Source of the DNA: Methanobacterium sp.
Lineage (GTDB): Archaea; Methanobacteriota; Methanobacteria; Methanobacteriales; Methanobacteriaceae
Assembly: GCA_030539815.1 (NCBI GenBank)
Contig: JAUNXM010000029.1
Coordinates: 1-17,876 of the forward strand
Length of the DNA: 17,876 bases
Direction of reading: 5' to 3'
Shown here: positions 9,570 to 17,876 of the stretch, piece after piece
Numbering within the stretch: position 1 is the stretch's first letter
How the letters are laid out: each line of letters begins with the position of its first letter
The notes under the pieces: generated by a model
Told to the model about the DNA's origin: nothing
The model's input: only the letters and a program-made list of their open reading frames with translations
Databases searched by the model: none
Translations under genes and position numbers: made by a program

Positions 9570-9624
9570 ACTTATAGTATTTAAAGTTGGTACTGACATA
9601 GATCATACATACTTACATAAAGTA
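9570..9624. promoter_or_regulatory. Candidate HxlR operator repeats
   Basis: Between the divergent peptide and HxlR genes lie a perfect inverted repeat TACTT-N5-AAGTA (9610-9624), a direct repeat TACTGACATA / TACTTACATA (9591-9600 and 9610-9619, start-to-start 19 bases, about two helical turns), and an ACTT...AAGT dyad (9570-9587) just upstream of the peptide TATA box. Paired repeats of this kind are typical targets of dimeric winged-helix regulators, so autoregulation plus control of the peptide gene is inferred. Confidence 0.45.
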
Positions 9625-9658
9625 TACCTTAACAGCATTATCATTTAAGTTAATTACC

Positions 9659-9667
9659 CTATAAATA
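9659..9667 (+). promoter_or_regulatory. TATA box of the HxlR regulator gene
   Basis: CTATAAATA lies about 45 bases before the regulator ATG, giving an expected transcript start near 9688 and a short leader holding the GGTGAT ribosome site (9700-9705). Confidence 0.45.
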
Positions 9668-9708
9668 AGATACATCAACACCAAAAATATTATAGTAACG
9701 GTGATCCC

Positions 9709-10050
9709 ATGGCCCCCCAAGGAGAAACTCAGGAATATATATGTTCAGTAGAAGCCGCCATTAATGAGATAGGTGGTAAATGGAAATCATTAGTATTATG
9801 CTCCTTAAAAGACGGGACACTAAGATTTAGTGAAATTAACAGTAAATTACCAGACATAAGTCAGCGAATGTTAACGAAAACCCTGCGAGAGTTGGAAAAA
9901 GACAGGATAATCAGCAGAAAAGTCTATCCAGAAGTACCACCCAAGGTCGAATACTCCTTAACCTCAAAAGGAGAGTCTGTTCTCCCTATTCTGGATTCCC
10001 TTTGCGAGTGGGGTAAAAAATATGGTGCAAACGAGGAAGATTGGGAATAA
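9709..10050 (+). CDS. HxlR-family winged-helix transcriptional regulator
   Basis: A 113-residue single-domain DNA-binding protein. The family pattern is nearly complete: C12 followed by [13 protein letters not shown] (21-33), LRFSEIN (38-44), [16 protein letters not shown] (50-65, recognition helix region), [20 protein letters not shown] (wing) and LCEWG near the end. C12 matches the N-terminal redox-sensing Cys of HypR and YodB in Bacillus, which respond to quinones and other electrophiles (established knowledge); whether C12 senses anything here is inference. The gene is divergent from the Cys-rich peptide and nitroreductase genes, and nitroreductases are common targets of such regulators. 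Start supported by GGTGAT 3 bases upstream. Confidence 0.93.
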   Translation: MAPQGETQEYICSVEAAINEIGGKWKSLVLCSLKDGTLRFSEINSKLPDISQRMLTKTLRELEKDRIISRKVYPEVPPKVEYSLTSKGESVLPILDSLCEWGKKYGANEEDWE

Positions 10051-10152
10051 AATTCTTCTAACCTTTAATCCACATCCACTAACCCCTCCATATTCTAAAT
10101 AATGTAAATACTTAAACTAATTGAACCTGATTTTAGTGAGAGTGAATATTAC

Positions 10153-10926
10153 ATGGCTATAAAAAGCCCTGAAAAGTTAAAAATTAAATTGTTTGACTTT
10201 AATGCAAGCAAAAAATTGATATTAATTTTTTGTGGCGCAATTTTATGGTCCTTTGCACTACTTGCCTATTTCACTCCAGGTTTTGACTACTGGATTGTGG
10301 CCAGTTTTAATTCCCTGCGTGCCAATTACATTTACGCAGATTTCTGGTATTATTACACCAAATATATGCTTTATGTTGTTGGATTTCCACTCTTAATCCT
10401 GTATATTGCATCCTTTAAAATCCAAAAATTAAAAACATACCGTTTGGTGTTTATGTTGGCTATAATGACCTCTGCAATTGGAAATCCAATTGTGGATCCT
10501 ATATTAAAGGATATATTTGCTCGCCCGAGACCCCCAGTGGCCCACCTAGATCTTAACAGTTTATATTATGTTAGCGGGTTTTCCATCCCCTCTGGACATG
10601 CATTCCAGTCATTTGCTATAACCTTACCAGTTATAATCTGTTTTTTGACCAATGATGCAATCTTTAAAAGAAACTTGAAAAAAATATTATTAGCATTTAT
10701 TCTTCTGATTTATGCCATCACGCTGGCTTTCAGCAGGGTTATTGCTGGAGTGCATTACCTCTCTGATATTCTATTCGGAATTGGATTTGCAATAATTTTA
10801 ATGGTAATTTTAGCCAGTTTACTGCAATGGTTACTGGATGAAAACTACTTGAACCTTGAAAACGAGAAATGGTATGCTACAATCTTAATAAGCCTAACCA
10901 TCATCAATTATATTTTCATTCGTTAA
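10153..10926 (+). CDS. PAP2-family membrane phosphatase
   Basis: A 257-residue integral membrane phosphatase of the type 2 phosphatidic-acid phosphatase superfamily. The three catalytic signatures are complete: K119-X4-R124-P125 (KDIFARP), PSGH at 146-149 and SR-X5-H-X3-D (S194, R195, H201, D205). Six or so membrane segments are visible (about 20-40, 72-88, 98-115, 150-166, 177-193, 205-228), plus one near the C-terminus (241-256). Likely substrates are lipid phosphates or isoprenyl pyrophosphates such as the carriers used in glycan assembly; which one cannot be told from the sequence. It follows the HxlR gene by 102 bases and probably has its own promoter. Confidence 0.9.
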   Translation: MAIKSPEKLKIKLFDFNASKKLILIFCGAILWSFALLAYFTPGFDYWIVASFNSLRANYIYADFWYYYTKYMLYVVGFPLLILYIASFKIQKLKTYRLVFMLAIMTSAIGNPIVDPILKDIFARPRPPVAHLDLNSLYYVSGFSIPSGHAFQSFAITLPVIICFLTNDAIFKRNLKKILLAFILLIYAITLAFSRVIAGVHYLSDILFGIGFAIILMVILASLLQWLLDENYLNLENEKWYATILISLTIINYIFIR

Positions 10927-10939
10927 TAGATCAAAAGTC

Positions 10940-10958
10940 TTAACATCAGCCATGTTAA
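10940..10958. terminator. Hairpin between convergent PAP2 and larB genes
   Basis: Perfect arms TTAACAT (10940-10946) and ATGTTAA (10952-10958) with a 5-base loop, nested within AGATC (10928-10932) and GATCT (10970-10974). On the - strand, two runs of eight T (within 10957-10964 and 10986-10993) come after the larB stop, so the region probably ends larB transcription and may end both genes. Confidence 0.45.
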
Positions 10959-11000
10959 AAAAAATGTTCGATCTCTGATTTATATTTAAACAAAAAAAAT

Positions 11001-11768
11001 TCAAGAGTCTATTGTTTGTTTTACCACGGTTGCCGCAAATACTGCTGCTCCAAATCCATTATCAATGTTCACCACTGCAATCCCCGGAGCACAGGATTGT
11101 AACATGGAGTTAAGTGCTGCGAAACCACCGGCACCCACACCATAACCCACTGAAGTAGGCACTCCGATTACCGGAACATCCACCAATCCCGCCACCACCG
11201 AAGGCAGAGCTCCCTCCATACCAGCCACCACGATGATGACCTTTACATCAGATTCTAACATCCGCCGTATTTGGGAGAACAATCGATGAATCCCAGCCAC
11301 CCCCACATCATAGGAAGTTAGAACTTCACATCCAGCTTCTTCAGCCACTATACGGGCCTCTTCAGCCACCGGGACGTCAGACGTGCCCGCAGTGATGATT
11401 CCTATTCTTCCCTTTTTTTCGATTTCCTTATCTTTAATGAGTAAAATCCGGGCTTTAGGATTGTATTCTACTTTCATGAATTCATCATTGCAAGATACTA
11501 GTTCTTCTTTAATTTTCAGGTATCTATCCTCTTCTAAACGGGTTACCATCACCCTACCCCGTTTTGAACAGTTATTGATTATTTTAAGAAGTTCGGGATC
11601 AGCCTTACCTTCTGCATAAATAGCCTCTGGAAATCCGGTGCGAACATCACGTGCAGTGTCTAACTTTGCAAAATCCTCCAATTCAACAATTTGCATGGTT
11701 TTAAGCATTTTCTCGGCTTTTTCCACCGATAATTTACCATTGATTAATTCCTGGAGTACTTTCTTCAT
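11001..11768 (-). CDS. larB: Nickel-pincer cofactor biosynthesis protein LarB
   Basis: LarB carboxylates nicotinate adenine dinucleotide and releases AMP, the first step toward the nickel-pincer nucleotide of LarA-type enzymes (established for Lactiplantibacillus). The 255 residues are normal length. The C-terminal two thirds is a PurE-like domain: [16 protein letters not shown] (123-138), [14 protein letters not shown] (182-195) and [20 protein letters not shown] (202-221). C226 in SCAPG is probably the Cys that attacks the substrate pyridinium. GAGGGAT precedes the ATG. No larA, larC or larE gene is in the window. Older annotation often calls this protein an AIR-carboxylase (PurE) homologue, but the N-terminal domain (1-110) argues for LarB. 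Confidence 0.9.
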   Translation of the reverse strand: MKKVLQELINGKLSVEKAEKMLKTMQIVELEDFAKLDTARDVRTGFPEAIYAEGKADPELLKIINNCSKRGRVMVTRLEEDRYLKIKEELVSCNDEFMKVEYNPKARILLIKDKEIEKKGRIGIITAGTSDVPVAEEARIVAEEAGCEVLTSYDVGVAGIHRLFSQIRRMLESDVKVIIVVAGMEGALPSVVAGLVDVPVIGVPTSVGYGVGAGGFAALNSMLQSCAPGIAVVNIDNGFGAAVFAATVVKQTIDS

Positions 11769-11783
11769 ACTAATCCCTCATCA

Positions 11784-11797
11784 ACTTATATATAAGT
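11784..11797. promoter_or_regulatory. TATA-containing palindrome between larB and hypF
   Basis: ACTTATATATAAGT is a perfect 14-base palindrome holding a TATA-like core on both strands. It lies only 16 to 29 bases before the larB start, close for a promoter whose leader must include the GAGGGAT site, so it may be an operator or the promoter of the opposite strand. The remaining spacer up to hypF is AT-rich without an obvious gene. Confidence 0.35.
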
Positions 11798-11929
11798 CGG
11801 AAGTATTAATATGAATTCCATAAAGTGAAAGTTATTGAATATTTTGTTAATATGTTTGAAGGTACTAATTGTAAATTAACTATTACAAAAAAGTTATTGA
11901 AGTAATATATTGAAAATGAGGCGTATTAA

Positions 11930-14236
11930 TTGAAAACAGGTCGCATACTTGTTCAGGGAATTGTACAAGGAGTCGGATTCCGGCCCAATGTTTACAGACT
12001 TGCAAAAAATCTGGAACTTAATGGATACGTGCGAAATCTAGGTAATGTTGTGGAAATAATAGTTGAGGGCAGCGAAAAGGATATTAAAATCTTCATAAAT
12101 GATTTAAAGGTTAAAAAACCACCAATATCTAAAATTGATCACCTGGAATTGGAGTGGTTAAATAACCATGAAGAATTTGCTGGTTTTCAGATACTGGAAA
12201 GCTCGGCCCATTTCTCTGGATCCTCGGTGATCCCTCCTGATGTAGCCACTTGTGACCAGTGCATGCATGAAGTTATGAAAACTGGTGACCGGAGGTACCA
12301 GTACCCATTCACCGCCTGCACTGACTGCGGACCTCGATTTACAGTTATAAATTCCATTCCCTACGATCGAGAGCGAACTTCCATGAACGAATTCCCATTA
12401 TGCCCAGATTGTTTAGAGGAATACCAGAATCCTGATGATCGACGCTACCATGCTGAAGCCACCTGTTGTTCGGTGTGTGGACCTGAAGTTTTCCTTTACC
12501 GTGAAGGGAGGATTGAATCTGGTAACCCCATTAAAGAAGCAGCCCAGCTTCTGGATGAGGGTAATGTGCTGGCAGTGAAGGGTATTGGGGGCACCCATCT
12601 GGTGGCCAGTACCCTTGATGATCTTCCGGTTATAAACCTTCGTGAACGTCTGGGTAGGCTTAATCAGCCCTTTGCATGTATGTCTCCCGATATTCCCACC
12701 GTCCGTAGCTTTGCCGAAGTGGCGGATTACGAAGAGAAAACATTATTATCACGACACAGACCCATTGTGGTCCTAAAAAAGAACAGAGATTATTATTTGT
12801 CCCCCCATGTTGCACCCAACCTGCATAACCTGGGGATCATGCTGCCCTACACTGCCCTCCATCATCTGCTTTTCACTTACACCGATACCCCGGCGTATAT
12901 CATGACCTCGGCCAACATGCCCGGGGAACCTATGCTCACCCAGAACCAGGAGATAGTAGGCAAGCTGGAGGGTGTGGCTGATTATTGTCTCCTCCACAAT
13001 CGGGAGATCGTCACCCGCTGCGATGACAGTGTGGTTCGTTTTCGTGGCGGGGACTTGGCCTTCATCAGACGTTCCAGGGGGTATGTCCCCGAACCCTACG
13101 ATTTTTCCAATTTAAATCAGGATCTAAATGTCCTGGCCCTGGGCCCAGAGATCGATGTGACGTTCTCCCTCCTTAAAGAGGGTAAATGTTATGTTTCCCA
13201 GCATATTGGGGATACCACCAAGTACGAGACCTTTCTCTACCTCCAGAAAGCCATAGAACATATGATGGGAATAACCAGCACTGCAGATATTGATGTGGTA
13301 ACCTGTGATCTTCATCCCCAGTTTTTCACCACTAAACTGGCCCATGAACTGGGTGAAAAGTTCAAATGTCCAGTTTTAAAGGTGCAACATCATCATGCCC
13401 ATGCTGCGGCCCTGTCTATGGATTGGGGTGTTGACGAGTACATCTGCATTGCCGCCGATGGCGTGGGTTACGGTGCCGATGGCAGTGCCTGGGGAGGAGA
13501 GATACTCTACTCTGAAGGAGCAGAATATGAAAGGGTGGCCAGTCTAATGCCTCAAAAAATGCCAGGTGGAGATTTAACCACCCGTTACCCTGCCAGGATG
13601 ATGATGGCCATGCTGTACCCCCACTACAGTGAAGAGGAAGTTGTGGATCTCATGAAAACCTACTACCATGATTACTTCCCCCACGGAGAAAAAGAAGTGG
13701 ATATCGTGGCCAACCAGCTTGGGAAAAATTTCAACCTAACCACGACCACCAGTACCGGGAGGGTACTAGATGCTCTTTCCTCCTGCCTCCGTATATGTGG
13801 AGAGCGGACTTATGAAGGAGAATGCGCCATGAAACTGGAATCTATTGCCTACCGTGGTGCTAATATCCTTAGTATACCTTCTAAAATCTTCAAAAATGAT
13901 GGCATAGAGGTTCTGGATACTTCAAGTATACTAATATCGGTTCTTGAAAGACAATTGGAAGGATTTCCACTTAGAGATCTGGCATACTCAGCCCAGCAGT
14001 CAGTTTCCCAAGGTTTGGCCGAGTTAGCAATACGCGCCGCTGAAAAAAAGGGTGTTAACATTATTGGGGGGTCAGGAGGAGTTTTCTACAATGAAGCCAT
14101 TAGTATGAGCATTAAAAGAGTTGTGGAGGATGCTGGTTACAGTTTTATCCAGCATAGGAACAGTTGTGCTGGTGACGGTTCAGTTTCACTGGGGCAGGCT
14201 ACAGTGGCCGCTTTAAAATGTGGGAAAAAAACTTGA
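11930..14236 (+). CDS. hypF: [NiFe]-hydrogenase maturation carbamoyltransferase HypF
   Basis: HypF uses carbamoyl phosphate and ATP to make the thiocarbamate on HypE that becomes the cyanide ligand of [NiFe] hydrogenases. Domains in order: acylphosphatase (1-90, [10 protein letters not shown] with R18), two zinc-finger sets (C108/C111 with C130/C133; C158/C161 with C180/C183), a YrdC-like domain (about 200-385, KGIGGTHL at 217-224) and a Kae1-like C-terminal domain (about 395-768) with the metal site QHHHAH (486-491) and [15 protein letters not shown] (510-524). Length (768) is normal and no key motif is missing. It starts with TTG at 11930; GAGG (11918-11921) is 8 bases upstream and the acylphosphatase motif begins within ten residues. 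Confidence 0.96.
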   Translation: MKTGRILVQGIVQGVGFRPNVYRLAKNLELNGYVRNLGNVVEIIVEGSEKDIKIFINDLKVKKPPISKIDHLELEWLNNHEEFAGFQILESSAHFSGSSVIPPDVATCDQCMHEVMKTGDRRYQYPFTACTDCGPRFTVINSIPYDRERTSMNEFPLCPDCLEEYQNPDDRRYHAEATCCSVCGPEVFLYREGRIESGNPIKEAAQLLDEGNVLAVKGIGGTHLVASTLDDLPVINLRERLGRLNQPFACMSPDIPTVRSFAEVADYEEKTLLSRHRPIVVLKKNRDYYLSPHVAPNLHNLGIMLPYTALHHLLFTYTDTPAYIMTSANMPGEPMLTQNQEIVGKLEGVADYCLLHNREIVTRCDDSVVRFRGGDLAFIRRSRGYVPEPYDFSNLNQDLNVLALGPEIDVTFSLLKEGKCYVSQHIGDTTKYETFLYLQKAIEHMMGITSTADIDVVTCDLHPQFFTTKLAHELGEKFKCPVLKVQHHHAHAAALSMDWGVDEYICIAADGVGYGADGSAWGGEILYSEGAEYERVASLMPQKMPGGDLTTRYPARMMMAMLYPHYSEEEVVDLMKTYYHDYFPHGEKEVDIVANQLGKNFNLTTTTSTGRVLDALSSCLRICGERTYEGECAMKLESIAYRGANILSIPSKIFKNDGIEVLDTSSILISVLERQLEGFPLRDLAYSAQQSVSQGLAELAIRAAEKKGVNIIGGSGGVFYNEAISMSIKRVVEDAGYSFIQHRNSCAGDGSVSLGQATVAALKCGKKT

Positions 14237-14299
14237 CTTATTTAATTTTACAATAGATTCATTTCATACAAATCAAGATTCAAAGCAGTTGATCTTGTA

Positions 14300-14803
14300 C
14301 TAAGGTTCTTCATTGGAGGACTCTTTTCCCCCAAACATAACTGGCAGATTAAGTGAACGTATTTTTATGGCCCTTTTCCTTTCATCTACCTGTTTTAGAA
14401 GAATTTCTGCGTGTTTTCTGGCCTCATCATAGTTTTGGATGAGATTTTCCAGTTCTAATGAAACATCTTCACCTAGTCTGGCTCTTTCTTCTAATATTTG
14501 CAGTTCCTGAAACTCGTGACCTGGTGATTTAACACGGATCGTGCCTCGACTCATGAATATCTGAAATTCAACATCATTGGAAATATCATAGTATTTTCTG
14601 GGTCTTCCCCGTTCTATTTTTTGGAAGGTTGAGTTTAAAAGTCCTGCTTCTTCCATAGCCCTCAGGTGTTCGATGATGGCTTTCTGACCTATTTCCAGTT
14701 CTCGGGATATCTGGCTGACAAAACGTGGCTCATCCCTTAAAAGGTCAAGTATATCACGGCGGGTTTTGCATCCCATTACATCCAGTAATAATTCTAAATC
14801 CAT
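14300..14803 (-). CDS. ArsR-type winged-helix regulator, probable heat-shock regulator
   Basis: A 167-residue DNA-binding protein. The winged helix occupies about 1-75: [17 protein letters not shown], then [30 protein letters not shown] (helix-turn-helix with the recognition helix near 40-50) and a basic wing [14 protein letters not shown]. The rest (95-150) is a long charged helix, probably for dimerisation, with a short acidic tail. It is divergent from grpE-dnaK, and the spacer carries four dyads resembling HSR1 operators of Archaeoglobus. Position and target sites suggest the HSR1/Phr type of archaeal heat-shock repressor, though it is shorter than those proteins (about 200 residues, from memory). 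Function is inferred from context. Confidence 0.85.
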   Translation of the reverse strand: MDLELLLDVMGCKTRRDILDLLRDEPRFVSQISRELEIGQKAIIEHLRAMEEAGLLNSTFQKIERGRPRKYYDISNDVEFQIFMSRGTIRVKSPGHEFQELQILEERARLGEDVSLELENLIQNYDEARKHAEILLKQVDERKRAIKIRSLNLPVMFGGKESSNEEP

Positions 14804-15001
14804 TTTTCATCCACTTTCTTATTATATTTTATAAATTGTTGTTGATTTATGATTAGTATTCTTATCTAAATCAATCTCAATTTTAATCAGTTAAATTATT
14901 TATTGTAATTATTTGTTTTAAATCCCTTATTTTACTTAATCAACCTACCAATTTCAGTTTATGCATTTCAATGTTATCCTATCATTACAAAAATTTAAAA
15001 A

Positions 15002-15137
15002 TTTTATAACAATTGGTTATTATAATGCATATTTTCAGAAAGGTTTATATAACCTTTGGTTACTATACTTTTATATAACTTTTGGTAAGTATAAACATGA
15101 TTTAGAGAAAGGTTTATATAACCATTGGTAACTATAA
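15002..15137 (+). repeat. Tandemly duplicated TATA-plus-dyad operator array before grpE
   Basis: Four copies of a T-rich TATA box fused to a dyad TAAC-N5-GTWA begin their TAAC at 15007, 15050, 15076 and 15119 (steps of 43, 26 and 43). Bases 15002-15067 and 15071-15136 match at 52 of 66 positions by hand count, offset 69, so a two-site module was duplicated. An 18-base stretch, AGAAAGGTTTATATAACC, is identical at 15037-15054 and 15106-15123. A TGGTAA at 15138-15143, part of GGTAA-AG-TTACC, falls near the expected transcript start of the last copy. The rest of the 379-base spacer (14804-15001) is AT-rich with a TATA-like stretch for the regulator at about 14821-14835 and no gene. Confidence 0.8.
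15113..15120 (+). promoter_or_regulatory. Proximal TATA box for grpE-dnaK
   Basis: TTTATATA matches the archaeal consensus exactly. The expected transcript start is near 15142, leaving a leader of about 40 bases before the grpE TTG. The same box is present at 15044-15051 and, slightly altered, in the other two repeat copies, so alternative starts are possible. Confidence 0.6.
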
Positions 15138-15182
15138 TGGTAAAGTTACCTATCTCCCCATCCATGATTAAAGGTGAATAAA

Positions 15183-15722
15183 TTGAGTGATAAAACAGAT
15201 ATTGCAAAGATGAAGGATGATCTGAAGAAATTAAAGTCAGAAATCCAGGAAAAAAATGACGAAATTAAAAAAAAGGATGAGGAAATCACCATCAAAGATC
15301 AAAAAATTGAACAATACCACGAACAACTATTAAGACTTCAAGCTGATTTTGATAACTTTAAAAAACGAACTGAGAAAGAATTGAGTGATCAAATTCAATA
15401 CGCCAGTGAAAAAATCATTCTTAAAATTTTAGATTCTTACGAAGACATGGAAAGAGCACTGAAAACCGGCAGTTCCCATGAACTTCACCAGGGTGTGGAA
15501 ATGATCTACCAGAACCTAAAAAAGATTCTGGCAGAAGAAGGATTGGAAGTAATCCCCGCTGAAGGTGAGAAATTCGACCCATTTCAGCACGAAGCACTCA
15601 TGGCTGAGGCTCACGAAGACTTTAAAAATGGAGAAGTTATTGAAGAGCTTTGTAAAGGTTATAAATTGAATTCTAAGGTTATAAAGTATTCTAAAGTTAA
15701 AGTTTGTAAAAAAAATGATTAA
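15183..15722 (+). CDS. grpE: GrpE nucleotide exchange factor
   Basis: Co-chaperone that releases ADP from DnaK. Counting from the TTG start the 179 residues show a long N-terminal coiled coil (about 5-60, K/E/D-rich heptads), the family core [18 protein letters not shown], helices to about 115, and the C-terminal beta domain with [12 protein letters not shown] and a [23 protein letters not shown] ending. TTG 15183 is preferred over the GTG at 15174 because AAGGTGA (15171-15177) then sits 5 bases upstream, whereas the GTG is itself part of that ribosome site. It follows the operator array and precedes dnaK by 23 bases, forming one operon. Confidence 0.95.
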   Translation: MSDKTDIAKMKDDLKKLKSEIQEKNDEIKKKDEEITIKDQKIEQYHEQLLRLQADFDNFKKRTEKELSDQIQYASEKIILKILDSYEDMERALKTGSSHELHQGVEMIYQNLKKILAEEGLEVIPAEGEKFDPFQHEALMAEAHEDFKNGEVIEELCKGYKLNSKVIKYSKVKVCKKND

Positions 15723-15745
15723 ATTAGAATAAGAGGTGTATTTGC

Positions 15746-17611
15746 ATGGCTAAAACAGAAAAAATTATAGGAATTGACTTGGGAACCAGTAACTCTGCTG
15801 CAGCAGTACTGGTGGGTGGTAAACCTACCATCATACCCAGTGCAGAGGGAGCTACCCAGTACGGTAAATCATTCCCCAGCTACGTGGCATTCACTGATGA
15901 TGGGCAACGCCTGGTGGGAGAACCCGCCCGAAGACAGGCTGTAACCAACCCTGAAAAAACCATCACCGCCATTAAAAGGCAGATGGGTACCAGTTACAAG
16001 GTAGAAATCTCAGGTAAACAATACACACCACAGGAAATCTCAGCTTTCATCCTACAAAAGATTAAAAAGGATGCTGAAGCATTTCTCGGAGAAGAAGTGA
16101 AAAAGGCAGTGATCACCGTACCGGCTTACTTCGATGACAACCAGAGGACCGCCACCAAAGACGCTGGAACCATTGCCGGTCTGGACGTGGTGCGGCTGGT
16201 CAACGAGCCAACCGCGGCCAGCCTGGCCTATGGAATTGATAAGTCCAGTGACGATGAACTGGAGATCATGGTCTTTGACTTCGGGGGAGGTACCCTGGAC
16301 GTGACCATCATGGAATTCGGAGGAGGAGTATTCGAAGTTAAATCCACCAGTGGGGACACCAAGCTAGGTGGAACTGACATGGACGCCACCATCATGAATT
16401 ACCTGGCAGAGGAGTTCAAAAGAGATACTGGTGTGGACCTTATGAACGATGACCAGGCAGTGCAGAGACTAAGGGAAGCTGCTGAAAAAGCCAAAATCGA
16501 ATTATCAACCACTCTAACCACTGAAATCAACCTACCATTCATAACCGCCACCCAGGACGGCCCAAAACACTTAACCCACACACTTACCCGGGCTAAACTG
16601 GAAGAATTGGTTGATTCAATCATAAAACGCTGCTCCCACCCCATGGAACAGGCTTTATCCGACGCTAAAATGTCAAAGAGTGACGTGGATAAGATCATCC
16701 TGGTGGGAGGACCAACAAGGATGCCCATTGTCCAGAAATTCGTGGAAGACTACATCGGAAAACCAGTAGAACGAGGAATTGACCCCATGGAATGTGTGGC
16801 CGTGGGAGCTGCCATTCAAGGAGGAGTACTCGCTGGAGAAATCAAGGATTTGGTCCTTCTAGACGTAACCCCCCTATCTCTAGGTATTGAAACCCTGGGA
16901 GGAGTTTTCACCAAATTAATTGAGAGGAACACTACCATACCCACCAAGAAGAGTCAGGTGTTCACCACCGCGGCTGACAGCCAGACTTCAGTGGACATAC
17001 ATGTCCTGCAAGGTGAAAGATCAGTGGCCACTGGAAACACAACCCTGGGAAGGTTCCAGCTGATAGGAATTCCACCAGCACCCCGGGGAATGCCACAAAT
17101 CGAGGTAACCTTCGACATAGACGCCAACGGTATTCTCAATGTGTCTGCCAAGGACATGGGAACTGGTAAGGAACAGGCAATTACCATCACCGCACCAAAC
17201 AAATTATCTGAAGACGAAATTGATCAGAAGATCCGGGAAGCTGAACAGCACGCTGAAGAGGATAAAAAACGTCAGGAAGAAGTAGAAATCAGGAACAACG
17301 CCGATTCAATGATCTACACCGCTGAAAAAACCCTGGATGAACTCGGTGACAAAGTCCAGGCTGATCAGAAAACCAAGATCGAAGGACTGGTCAAGGAACT
17401 CCGGGAAATAATTGGAGGAGATGATCTGGAGGCCATTAAAAACAAAACTGAAGAGCTGACTAAAGTTGTGCAGGAAGTTGGAGCTGCTATTTACCAGCAA
17501 GCCCAACAGGAACAGGCTCAACAACAGCAAGGTCAAGATGCTCAAGGACAGGCCGATCAGGAATCTGAGGATGATGACACCATCGATGCCGACTATGAGG
17601 TAAAAAAATAG
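15746..17611 (+). CDS. dnaK: Chaperone DnaK (Hsp70)
   Basis: ATP-driven chaperone of 621 residues. Nucleotide-binding domain (1 to about 375): GIDLGTSNS at 9-17 (phosphate 1; Ser replaces the more usual Thr), [46 protein letters not shown] and [13 protein letters not shown]. Substrate-binding domain follows the [14 protein letters not shown] linker region, then a helical lid and a Q-rich tail ending in [10 protein letters not shown]. Between about residues 75 and 95 it lacks the insert found in proteobacterial DnaK, the short form known from Gram-positive bacteria and archaea. GAGGTG lies upstream of the ATG. Expressed with grpE from the repeat-rich promoter. Confidence 0.97.
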   Translation: MAKTEKIIGIDLGTSNSAAAVLVGGKPTIIPSAEGATQYGKSFPSYVAFTDDGQRLVGEPARRQAVTNPEKTITAIKRQMGTSYKVEISGKQYTPQEISAFILQKIKKDAEAFLGEEVKKAVITVPAYFDDNQRTATKDAGTIAGLDVVRLVNEPTAASLAYGIDKSSDDELEIMVFDFGGGTLDVTIMEFGGGVFEVKSTSGDTKLGGTDMDATIMNYLAEEFKRDTGVDLMNDDQAVQRLREAAEKAKIELSTTLTTEINLPFITATQDGPKHLTHTLTRAKLEELVDSIIKRCSHPMEQALSDAKMSKSDVDKIILVGGPTRMPIVQKFVEDYIGKPVERGIDPMECVAVGAAIQGGVLAGEIKDLVLLDVTPLSLGIETLGGVFTKLIERNTTIPTKKSQVFTTAADSQTSVDIHVLQGERSVATGNTTLGRFQLIGIPPAPRGMPQIEVTFDIDANGILNVSAKDMGTGKEQAITITAPNKLSEDEIDQKIREAEQHAEEDKKRQEEVEIRNNADSMIYTAEKTLDELGDKVQADQKTKIEGLVKELREIIGGDDLEAIKNKTEELTKVVQEVGAAIYQQAQQEQAQQQQGQDAQGQADQESEDDDTIDADYEVKK

Positions 17612-17634
17612 ACCACGTTGGAAGTATGAAAAAC

Positions 17635-17659
17635 GGGATGAGATTTTATTCTCACTCCC
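17635..17659 (+). terminator. Hairpin after dnaK
   Basis: GGGATGAGA (17635-17643) pairs with TCTCACTCCC (17650-17659) as a 9-base-pair stem with one bulged C and a TTTTAT loop, followed by CT-rich then T-rich sequence. It probably ends the grpE-dnaK transcript or protects its 3' end. The remaining 217 bases to the window edge are very AT-rich and I see no gene in them; a dnaJ gene, if linked, begins beyond the edge. Confidence 0.55.
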
Positions 17660-17876
17660 TTCTACCCAACAATTTTATTATATTTATTCCACTAAAAGTG
17701 AAATACACTTAAAAATAAATATTCATTGAATTTAACTTAAAAATATGTAGATTGAATTAGATATAAATTTAGTAAGAATAAATTAAATTAGAATTTATCG
17801 TAATTTATTTGAATTGATTTTAATTTCACACTCATTAAATTCATAATAAAAAATATATTATTGAGATATAATTTCA

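Noticed and set aside
15002..15137. CRISPR-like reading of the four repeats
   Set aside because: Only four degenerate copies with unequal spacing (43, 26, 43), each containing a TATA box, directly before a chaperone operon; this is promoter architecture, not an array.
15004..15207. 67-codon - strand frame across the operator array, with repeated NGYINLS-like peptide
   Set aside because: The peptide repeat is only the translation of the duplicated DNA element; it overlaps the promoter and has no support as a gene.

Overview
The window looks like chromosomal DNA of a methanogenic archaeon of the order Methanobacteriales, probably a mesophilic Methanobacterium-like species. The supporting signs are a family-B DNA polymerase that stops just after motif C (the split PolB known from Methanothermobacter), the hydrogenase maturation gene hypF, a long archaeal-type nicotinate phosphoribosyltransferase, AT-rich TATA-type promoters, GGTG/GAGG ribosome sites with several TTG and GTG starts, and an archaeal grpE-dnaK pair. 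The assignment is inferred from gene content; no rRNA or tRNA gene was found.

Layout. 1-5407, all + strand: a possible 3' tail of an upstream gene, the large PolB subunit, pncB followed closely by an isochorismatase-fold hydrolase, then a two-gene unit of a membrane protein with two CX2CX6C clusters and an alpha/alpha-toroid protein with four QW-like motifs. 5565-8575: a cupin on the - strand, then on the + strand a GNAT acetyltransferase plus SAM methyltransferase pair, a QueG/reductive-dehalogenase-fold iron-sulfur protein and a small lipoprotein. 8769-10926: a nitroreductase (-), a 31-residue Cys-rich peptide gene (-), a divergent HxlR regulator (+) and a PAP2 membrane phosphatase (+). 11001-14236: larB (-) and hypF (+), divergent around a 161-base spacer. 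14300-17611: an ArsR-type winged-helix regulator (-) divergent from grpE-dnaK (+).

How the parts work together. The clearest regulatory unit is 14300-17611. Four copies of a TATA-plus-dyad element, arranged as a tandem duplication of a 69-base two-site module, lie between the winged-helix gene and grpE-dnaK. Their TAAC-N5-GTWA core resembles the operator described for the archaeal heat-shock regulator HSR1, so the regulator probably represses the chaperone operon by covering TATA boxes. A second candidate unit is the Cys-rich peptide with the nitroreductase and HxlR regulator, with direct and inverted repeats in the divergent promoter; a redox or electrophile response is the simplest reading. 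larB and hypF are both nickel-enzyme maturation genes, and pncB leads toward nicotinate adenine dinucleotide, the LarB substrate.

The most unusual items are the duplicated chaperone operator, the 31-residue peptide, the CX2CX6C membrane protein and its toroid partner, and a QueG-like protein lacking the catalytic-aspartate region of true epoxyqueuosine reductases. All readings are by eye; homology statements rest on recognised motifs, not on searches.
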